64,000 nucleotides of DNA from Dawidia soli. GTDB lineage: Bacteria > Bacteroidota > Bacteroidia > Cytophagales > Cyclobacteriaceae. The translations under genes were made by a program, and so were the position numbers. Position 1 is the stretch's first letter. Every line of letters begins with the position of its first letter. The stretch spans positions 62,001 to 126,000 of the forward strand of contig NZ_JAHESC010000017.1 in NCBI RefSeq assembly GCF_018598185.1. Reading direction: 5' to 3'. Below are positions 35,210-41,229 of this stretch, piece by piece. The notes under the pieces are model-generated. The model saw nothing but the letters and a program-made list of their open reading frames with translations, ran no database searches and was not told the DNA's origin.

Positions 35210-35244
35210 GGCATTATAATGCCGATTCGGAACTATAGTGCCGA
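35210..35244 (+). promoter_or_regulatory. Relic operator upstream of the hipA remnant
   Basis: GGCATTATAATGCC (35210-35223) is a perfect palindrome, and TATAATGCCGA (35215-35225) is repeated as TATAGTGCCGA (35234-35244), 19 bp apart. This looks like an antitoxin-bound promoter. The regulator gene expected after it is missing. Confidence 0.5.
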
Positions 35245-35359
35245 AAAATCCGCATATTGTCACAAACGTAGGGTCCTTTAGTGAAAACGGCAGTTAATTA
35301 CCAAATGTCATGGATATAGACGATGCAAAACTGAAAATCGGAGACGTTCTTCAAGATTC

Positions 35360-35949
35360 GATGTAAAGGCCGACGGTTCAAAATATCAACAGGAGGATTT
35401 TGCGCAGATCGCCCGGGTAACAGAAGAAACGCAAGGCAAAAATTATAAATACGAACTATCGTCCGAGGAAATTGGCACGCTGATTAAACGCCATATTCCG
35501 ACGTACGCCATAGAGCTTGAAAAATTCTTCCGGGTGATACTATTCAATTATATTTTTTCAAACGGCGACGCATACGTAAAGAATTTCTCTGCCATACAAG
35601 CCGATGTCGGTAACTATGTGCTTACCCCGCGTATCACCTCTTGTGCACAAAAATACATTCACCCGGTGAATCAGACATGGCACTGCAACTTTTTAACGAT
35701 CGCTTTACCGAAGCCTATAATGCAGTTGGATTTTACACCTATGACGACTTTCTGGAGTTTGGAAAAATAATAGGGATTAAAGAGACCCGGGTTATTAAAA
35801 TCATGGGAGAATTTAATGACAAAGAAGAAAGTATCGACAAATTGGTTGATACCTCTTTTTTAAGAGATGATCTGAAGGAATTTTACAAGCATAGCTATAA
35901 GGACAGGCTAACACGTTTGAAAATGGTTTATTCGACACGTGGATGTTAA
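35360..35949 (+). pseudogene. hipA-like kinase remnant, N-terminus lost and frameshifted
   Basis: Read in frame from 35360, the sequence encodes DVKADGSKYQQEDFAQIA and later FFRVILFNYIFSNGDAYVKNFS, the HipA C-terminal kinase core with catalytic Asp and Asn. At about 35629 one base is missing: adding it back joins YVLTP to a segment resembling AYxLLCTKIHSPGESDMAL that continues as FYTYDDFLEFGKIIGIKE and FYKHSYKDRLTRLK to a TAA at 35947. A second shift before 35360 separates an upstream fragment (ATG 35310). The N-terminal domain and the HipB-type antitoxin are absent. This is a dead toxin kinase gene. Confidence 0.8.
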
Positions 35950-36063
35950 TCGCTTGGATTTTGCAGAAGCTTGAAAATCAAACCTTTCCGTACAAATCAA
36001 AACCGTAAACACCATTTTTATTACAAGTTTCAGATTCTAGCGAGATCTAATTATCTTTAGGTT

Positions 36064-36285
36064 ATGAGAACAACGGACATGAAGCGGGAGATTCACAAAA
36101 TGATAGAGGAACAGAATGATCCGGGCTTTATCAAAGATGTGTACGACATGTTAGAGGCTCAAACTGCATGGAAGAAGTTAATGGATGAGTCGGCTGCCCG
36201 GGCTGAGAAAGATTTTGAAGCAGGAAGAGTGTACACACCTGATCAAGTTAGAGAACGTTATAAACAATATTTAAAAGACCGTTAG
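36064..36285 (+). CDS. Putative antitoxin of a RelE/ParE-type module
   Basis: The protein is 73 residues, charged and helical: MKREIHKMIEEQNDPGFIKDVYDMLE looks like an N-terminal dimerisation/helical part and KDFEAGRVYTPDQVRERYKQYLKDR a toxin-wrapping tail. Its TAG stop overlaps the GTG start of the next gene (TAGTG), the usual coupling of antitoxin and toxin. A TATCTTTA element sits about 10 bp before the ATG. The partner toxin is frameshifted, so this antitoxin may now be an orphan or neutralise related toxins elsewhere. Confidence 0.75.
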   Translation: MRTTDMKREIHKMIEEQNDPGFIKDVYDMLEAQTAWKKLMDESAARAEKDFEAGRVYTPDQVRERYKQYLKDR

Positions 36286-36586
36286 TGGAAATAAAATACA
36301 CGTTAGAAGCTATTACACAAATCGATCTGCTGACTAATTTTCTACAACTTCAAGGAATTTCCGAGGCCAAAATTGGCGAAATATTGAACGCCATTTTTAC
36401 TTCGATTGATTCCTTAAAGAAAATGGAAAACCGGGCCGAGCTGGAGCATCTTTTAGAACATCGATCGAGGGGATATAGGAGGCTCATCTGTCGTCAATAT
36501 AAGATCGTTTATTACGTCCAAACGACTGCGTAGTTATTGCGGAAATTTTTGACACCCGCCAGGATCCTAACAAGATGAAGGGGTAA
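36285..36586 (+). pseudogene. RelE/ParE-type toxin, frameshifted near the C-terminus
   Basis: Starting at GTG 36285, the frame encodes YTLEAITQIDLLTNFLQ, and later EHRSRGYRRLICRQYKIVYYV, a RelE/ParE fold, then stops early at TAG 36531. In the -1 frame the missing end follows directly: VVIAEIFDTRQDPNKMKG to a TAA at 36584. A single-base deletion between about 36510 and 36530 explains this. The lost C-terminal strand normally contains catalytic or core residues, so the toxin is probably inactive. Confidence 0.75.
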
Positions 36587-36647
36587 CGCTGCTGGCCAGG
36601 ATTTTTTTAGTTCCCGTTTCGCCCGTGCATCTCTGCAAATATCCCCT

Positions 36648-36655
36648 TATCTTTG
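36648..36655 (+). promoter_or_regulatory. Bacteroidota -7 element (TATCTTTG) at rlmN
   Basis: TATCTTTG matches TAnnTTTG exactly and ends only 5 bp before the rlmN ATG at 36660, so the transcript would begin at or near the start codon. Confidence 0.6.
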
Positions 36656-36659
36656 CAAA

Positions 36660-37715
36660 ATGGTTGAAACAGACTCCCGGCGCGACATTCGAAAACTCAA
36701 GGCAGAAGAGCTGAAGGAATTCTTCGTGCAGCACGGCGAAAAGGCGTTCCGTGCCCAGCAGGTCTATGACTGGCTGTGGAACAAGTCCGCCAAAAACTTC
36801 GACCAGATGACCAACCTGTCCGTGGGCCTGCGCGACATGCTCAAAGCGCATTTCGTGATCAACCACATCAAGGTAGACCACATGCAACGCAGCACCGACG
36901 GCACCATCAAAAACGCCGTCACCCTGCACGACGGCATGGTGGTAGAATCCGTGCTCATTCCCGCCGAAAAGCGCATCACTGCCTGTGTGTCTTCACAGGT
37001 AGGCTGCAGCCTGGCCTGTAAGTTCTGCGCCACCGCGCGCCTCAAACGCCAGCGCAACCTCAGCCCCGACGAGATCTACGACCAGGTGGTCGCCATCAAG
37101 GAACAATCGGAGCTGTTCTTTGGCCGCCCGCTGACCAACATTGTATTCATGGGCATGGGCGAGCCGCTGCTCAACTATGCCAACGTCATCTCCGCCATTG
37201 AAAAGATCACTTCGCAAAAAGGGCTCAACATGGCGTCGAAACGCATTACGGTCTCGACCGTGGGCGTGGCAAAGATGATCGTCAAAATGGCCGACGACGG
37301 TGTGAAGTTCAACCTGGCGGTATCCCTGCACGCCGCGCTGGACAAGACGCGCTCATCCATCATGCCCATCAACGACACCAACCCCCTGAGCGAGCTGGCC
37401 GAGGCACTGAAATACTGGTACCACAAAACCAAGCGGAAAGTGACGTATGAGTACGTGGTCTGGAAGGGTATAAACGATAGTGAAGAGCACGCCCGCGCGC
37501 TGCTCAAGTTCGCACAGATCATACCGTCGAAAGTAAACCTGATCGAATACAACCCCATCGACGACGGCGAATTCCAACAAGCCTCGGAAGAGTCCATTCG
37601 CATGTACATGGACCTGCTCGAACGTCACGGCATCACCACACGCGTACGCAAAAGCCGCGGCAAAGACATCGACGCTGCTTGCGGCCAGCTGGCCAATAAA
37701 AACGAAAAGGTATAG
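36660..37715 (+). CDS. rlmN: 23S rRNA/tRNA (adenine-C2)-methyltransferase RlmN
   Basis: A 351-residue radical SAM enzyme that methylates A2503 of 23S rRNA and A37 of some tRNAs. The cluster motif C-x3-C-x2-C is in SSQVGCSLACKFCAT; VFMGMGEPLLNY is the GEP motif; ITVSTVGV, NLAVSLHAA and the C-terminal LIEYNPIDDGEFQ and DIDAACGQL (methyl-carrying Cys) are all present. The N-terminal accessory domain (RDIRKLKAEELKEFFVQHGEKAFRAQQVYDWLW) is complete. The gene begins 74 bp after the decayed toxin module and has its own -7 promoter element. It converges on the rhomboid gene with 1 bp between. Confidence 0.97.
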   Translation: MVETDSRRDIRKLKAEELKEFFVQHGEKAFRAQQVYDWLWNKSAKNFDQMTNLSVGLRDMLKAHFVINHIKVDHMQRSTDGTIKNAVTLHDGMVVESVLIPAEKRITACVSSQVGCSLACKFCATARLKRQRNLSPDEIYDQVVAIKEQSELFFGRPLTNIVFMGMGEPLLNYANVISAIEKITSQKGLNMASKRITVSTVGVAKMIVKMADDGVKFNLAVSLHAALDKTRSSIMPINDTNPLSELAEALKYWYHKTKRKVTYEYVVWKGINDSEEHARALLKFAQIIPSKVNLIEYNPIDDGEFQQASEESIRMYMDLLERHGITTRVRKSRGKDIDAACGQLANKNEKV

Positions 37716-37716
37716 A

Positions 37717-38613
37717 TTATTTCTTGCTGGCGTTGAAGAGCTTCTCTTTCTCTTCCTTGGTCAGGCTTTCATAGCCGCCCGCCGAGATCTTGTCGAGGAT
37801 AGCATCCAGCTCTGCTTGTGACAACGACGAGGATGAAGACTGTGACGACGCCCGCCCGCGTCCCTCCGGCCGGTTGCGCTCGCTGCGATAGCTTACCTTC
37901 ACCCGCGTACGCGGTTTAAAAAGCCCTTTGATCCACTCCAGCGTGGCCGTGACCCAAGCCCCCCAGTTGGCGCCGGCCTGCAGCTGCTTCACGTATACAA
38001 AGCCTATGGCGGCACCGCCCAGGTGCGCAATATTACCGCCCGGGTTGCTGCCCGTCACGCTTAACGACGAAACCACTACGACAAAAGCCGCGATATACTT
38101 GATCCGCACAGGACCGAGCAGGAACAAAAAGAATGTATAGTCCGGCAGCAGGGTGGCCGCAGCAACAATGATCGCATCGACGGCGGCCGACGCGCCCACC
38201 ATGGTCGTACCGTTTTGCGCAATAAAGTATGGCACCGTATTATACGCCAGCAGGTATAACGCTCCGCCGGCGATAGCCCCCAATACATAGACGGCAATAA
38301 GTTTATCGCTGCCCAGGTACTCGGCAAAGAGACGACCGAAATAATACAACGCCAGCATGTTGAAGAAAATGTGGCCGATGCCGCCGTGCATAAAGGCGTA
38401 GGTCAGGATGGTCCAAGGCCGGTGAATAAAGGCCTGGATCGACGCGGGGATCGTAAACTGCAGATGCACCCAACTCAAGCCACTGGAGAGCCCGGCAATG
38501 TCGCCCACGACCGTTATGATTCCCAGCACAACAAAGACGATCACGTTGATGATGATCAGCTGGATCGTCGCATTGTTATACCGGCTGAATGCATTCTTAA
38601 AATCTTCGAGCAT
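37717..38613 (-). CDS. Rhomboid-family membrane protein, GASA variant
   Basis: The protein is 298 residues with about six helices (residues 18-40, 73-95, 105-125, 132-170, 175-215). The nucleophile motif is GASAAVDAI, with Ala in place of the usual Gly after Ser; the second catalytic residue is His in IAHLGGAAIGFVY, and an HGGIGHIFFNMLALYYFG helix carries the conserved HxxxN region. A soluble C-terminal tail (about 230-298) has Ser-rich and KEEKEKLFN helical parts. It is the last gene of a mutL-rhomboid-rhomboid unit, 9 bp after the smaller paralogue. Protease activity is likely but not certain given the altered motif. Confidence 0.88.
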   Translation of the reverse strand: MLEDFKNAFSRYNNATIQLIIINVIVFVVLGIITVVGDIAGLSSGLSWVHLQFTIPASIQAFIHRPWTILTYAFMHGGIGHIFFNMLALYYFGRLFAEYLGSDKLIAVYVLGAIAGGALYLLAYNTVPYFIAQNGTTMVGASAAVDAIIVAAATLLPDYTFFLFLLGPVRIKYIAAFVVVVSSLSVTGSNPGGNIAHLGGAAIGFVYVKQLQAGANWGAWVTATLEWIKGLFKPRTRVKVSYRSERNRPEGRGRASSQSSSSSLSQAELDAILDKISAGGYESLTKEEKEKLFNASKK

Positions 38614-38622
38614 AGGTCAATA

Positions 38623-39204
38623 TCAAAAGTAGCTGCCGCCCTGGCTTCGCCAGATGCGCAGCAGTATAAATGCAAAGATAATTCCACCCAGGTGGGCAAA
38701 GTGCGCTACACCCGCGCCGCTGAGTAAAAAGGTCATGCCACCCAACACCCACACCAGGTACTTGGCCTTGATCGGAATAGGCGGAAACAACAGCATCATT
38801 TCCATGTTGGGGAACATCATGCCAAAGGCCATCAAGATACCGTAGATCGCGCCGGAAGCGCCCAGCATCTGCGAGCCGGGGCCATGCAATACGAACGCTT
38901 CGATCAGCAGGTGAAATACGCCCGCGCCGATACCCGTCACCATGTAAAAGATAAGGAACTTTTTCTGTCCCCAGAAATTTTCGAGGATCGGCCCCGTCGT
39001 GGCCAGCACCAGCATATTGAAGAATATATGGAAGAAATCGCCATGGGCGAACATGTAGGTAAACAGCTGGTACGGCTTGAAGTAGGTTGTCTGCACACCC
39101 CACAACGACAGCAGCTCGGTAAGCCCCTGTACAAGGTTTTGCAGCACAAAAACGATCACGTTGATCAAAACAAGATTGCGTACAACCGGTGTGAGTCTGA
39201 ACAT
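38623..39204 (-). CDS. Rhomboid-family intramembrane serine protease
   Basis: The protein is 193 residues with six helices. Catalytic Ser in LGASGAIYGIL (GxSG) and His in VAHFAHLGGIIFAFIL are intact, and HGDFFHIFFNMLVL supplies the oxyanion-side residues. It lacks the soluble tail of its downstream neighbour. The two paralogues are translated from one message after mutL, with 30 bp and 9 bp gaps. Tandem rhomboids next to mutL occur in other Bacteroidota. Substrates are unknown. Confidence 0.92.
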   Translation of the reverse strand: MFRLTPVVRNLVLINVIVFVLQNLVQGLTELLSLWGVQTTYFKPYQLFTYMFAHGDFFHIFFNMLVLATTGPILENFWGQKKFLIFYMVTGIGAGVFHLLIEAFVLHGPGSQMLGASGAIYGILMAFGMMFPNMEMMLLFPPIPIKAKYLVWVLGGMTFLLSGAGVAHFAHLGGIIFAFILLRIWRSQGGSYF

Positions 39205-39234
39205 ATGGTGTGTTTTAGTCCTTACAGATTAAGT

Positions 39235-41055
39235 CTATCGAAAGTAACTTTCTATTTTATTGAGTTCCAAAATAAAAAACGTCGGCCGGCCATCCGGCGC
39301 ATAATTGGGTGTGGTACAAGCAAACAAATTCCCCGTCAGCGACCGCATTTCGGCCTGTTCCAGCACCTGCCCCGACCGGATGGCCGCCCGCCTGGCCAGC
39401 GACCGCATCAGGTTTTCTTGCAAAGGCAGTACCAGCTCGGCCTGGTTGACCTTAAACTGCTCGATCAGCCCTTCGAACAGCTCCTTTTCATTGCCCGGTT
39501 TTACCCCAGCCGGTATGCCGTTCACCACCATGGTGTTTTTCCCAAAAACCTCCACGCGAAAGCCAAACGCGATCAGCTCCTGGTGGATTTCCAGCACCAG
39601 GGCGAAATCGGCCGGCGAAAACGTTATGGCCTGGGGAAACAAGCTCTGTTGGCTTTGGGCTGTCTTGTTCTTGACCTGCGACAGGAATTTCTCGAACAGC
39701 ACCCGCTCGTGAGCAGCCTGTTGATCGATAATCATCATGCCCGACTTTACCTGTTTAACGATGTAACGGCCGTGAAGTTGGAATAAGGGCTTATCTTCTG
39801 TCACCGGCGCATTGCTCGTCTGGTTCATGGCACTCTCAAACCGCAACGTATGCACCGGCGGCGTCTCTTCCTCCCGTGGCCGCGACGGCGTGGGCGTACG
39901 CTCCAGTCCCTCGAAAAGCTTTTCCCAGTTGTCGGTCGTGTTGTGATGCTTGTGCAACGCCGTGCTGAAACGCTCGTCAAAATATGCTTCGCGTGTTTCG
40001 CCCGCCGCGTTGTTGAGCTTTGCTATAAGGTTCACGTCGGCATCAAAGTCGATGGCCGGCGTCAGGTTGTGCGAGCCGATCGCCTGGCGCACCGCCGCGC
40101 GGACCACCGCATACACCGCCCGCTCGTCTACAAACTTGATCTCGGTTTTGGTAGGGTGCACGTTCACGTCTATGTGGCGCGGGTCGATCTCGATAAACAG
40201 CACATAGAACGGGAAGCTGCCCTCCGGCAGCAGTCCTTCGAAGGCGCCCATCACGGCGTGGTGCAAATAATTGCTGCGGATAAAACGGCGGTTCACAAAA
40301 AGGAACTGCTCCCCGCGTGTCTTGCGGGCAAAGTCCGGCTTGCCCACATAACCGGAAACTTTCAGCTGATCGGTTTCTTCCTGGCAGGTCGCCAGCTGCG
40401 ACTGATAGGTTTTGCCAAACAGGTTGACAATACGTTGCCCGATCTTGGCCGCCGCCAGGTCGTACACCAGCTCGTCCGATTGTTGCAGCGTAAACCCGAT
40501 CTCGGGATGCGCCAGCGCCAGCCGTTGAAATTCGTCTATGATATGACGCATTTCCACCGCATTTGATTTGAGGAAATTGCGGCGGGCGGGAATATTAAAG
40601 AAAAGATTTTTGACGCAGATGCTCGTACCCTTCTCGCAGGCCGCCGGCTCCTGCCGTTTCACCTCCGAGCCTTCTACGACCAGCAACGTACCCAGCTCCT
40701 GGTCGCCCATGCGCGTCTTCATTTCCATTTGGGCCACGGCTGCGATCGACGCAAGCGCCTCGCCGCGAAAGCCCATGGTATGAAGTGTAAAGAGATCTTC
40801 GGCACGGCGGATCTTGGAGGTGGCATGACGCTCCAGGCTCATGCGCGCGTCGGTCTCGGTCATGCCGTTACCGTCGTCGATCACTTGCAGCAATGTTTTG
40901 CCGGCGTCCTTTATGATCAGGCGCACGTTGCGCGCCCCTGCATCAATGGAGTTCTCCATCAGCTCTTTCACAGCCGATGCCGGCCGCTGCACTACCTCGC
41001 CGGCAGCAATCTGGTTGGCGATGGCATCAGGCAGAAGCTGGATAATATCAGGCAT
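39235..41055 (-). CDS. mutL: DNA mismatch repair protein MutL
   Basis: The protein is 606 residues from the ATG at 41055 (MPDIIQLLPDAIANQIAAGEVVQRP, the standard start). The N-terminal GHKL ATPase shows ELMENSIDAGA, DDGNGM and GFRGEALASI, followed by the transducer domain to about 335. After a variable linker (Pro/Glu-rich, about 385-425), the dimerisation domain contains IDQQAAHERVLFEKF. The endonuclease metal ligands seen in B. subtilis MutL are altered: DQHA reads DQQA, ACR reads ARR and CPHGRP reads APDGRP. So this MutL probably lacks the classical nicking site. It leads an operon with two rhomboids. Confidence 0.96.
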   Translation of the reverse strand: MPDIIQLLPDAIANQIAAGEVVQRPASAVKELMENSIDAGARNVRLIIKDAGKTLLQVIDDGNGMTETDARMSLERHATSKIRRAEDLFTLHTMGFRGEALASIAAVAQMEMKTRMGDQELGTLLVVEGSEVKRQEPAACEKGTSICVKNLFFNIPARRNFLKSNAVEMRHIIDEFQRLALAHPEIGFTLQQSDELVYDLAAAKIGQRIVNLFGKTYQSQLATCQEETDQLKVSGYVGKPDFARKTRGEQFLFVNRRFIRSNYLHHAVMGAFEGLLPEGSFPFYVLFIEIDPRHIDVNVHPTKTEIKFVDERAVYAVVRAAVRQAIGSHNLTPAIDFDADVNLIAKLNNAAGETREAYFDERFSTALHKHHNTTDNWEKLFEGLERTPTPSRPREEETPPVHTLRFESAMNQTSNAPVTEDKPLFQLHGRYIVKQVKSGMMIIDQQAAHERVLFEKFLSQVKNKTAQSQQSLFPQAITFSPADFALVLEIHQELIAFGFRVEVFGKNTMVVNGIPAGVKPGNEKELFEGLIEQFKVNQAELVLPLQENLMRSLARRAAIRSGQVLEQAEMRSLTGNLFACTTPNYAPDGRPTFFILELNKIESYFR

Positions 41056-41083
41056 GAAACAAGAAGCTAATGTATGACGATGC

Positions 41084-41097
41084 AAATGTGCACATTT
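41084..41097. promoter_or_regulatory. 14-bp palindrome between mutL and the NagZ fusion gene
   Basis: AAATGTG-CACATTT is perfectly palindromic, 29 bp upstream of mutL and 133 bp upstream of the fusion gene. It shares the AATGTG half with the LacI-type operator at 14980. Its role is unproven. Confidence 0.4.
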
Positions 41098-41229
41098 TAC
41101 CGCACGATTGGAGATGTTTTTGGCCCAGGAGGCCGATTTGCCGGCCGTCCTGTTTTATCCGGTATGATTTTAACCATTAACTTAGCCGTAAAGTTGGCGG
41201 CCACCCTATTTTTTAAACGCAACAACCGG

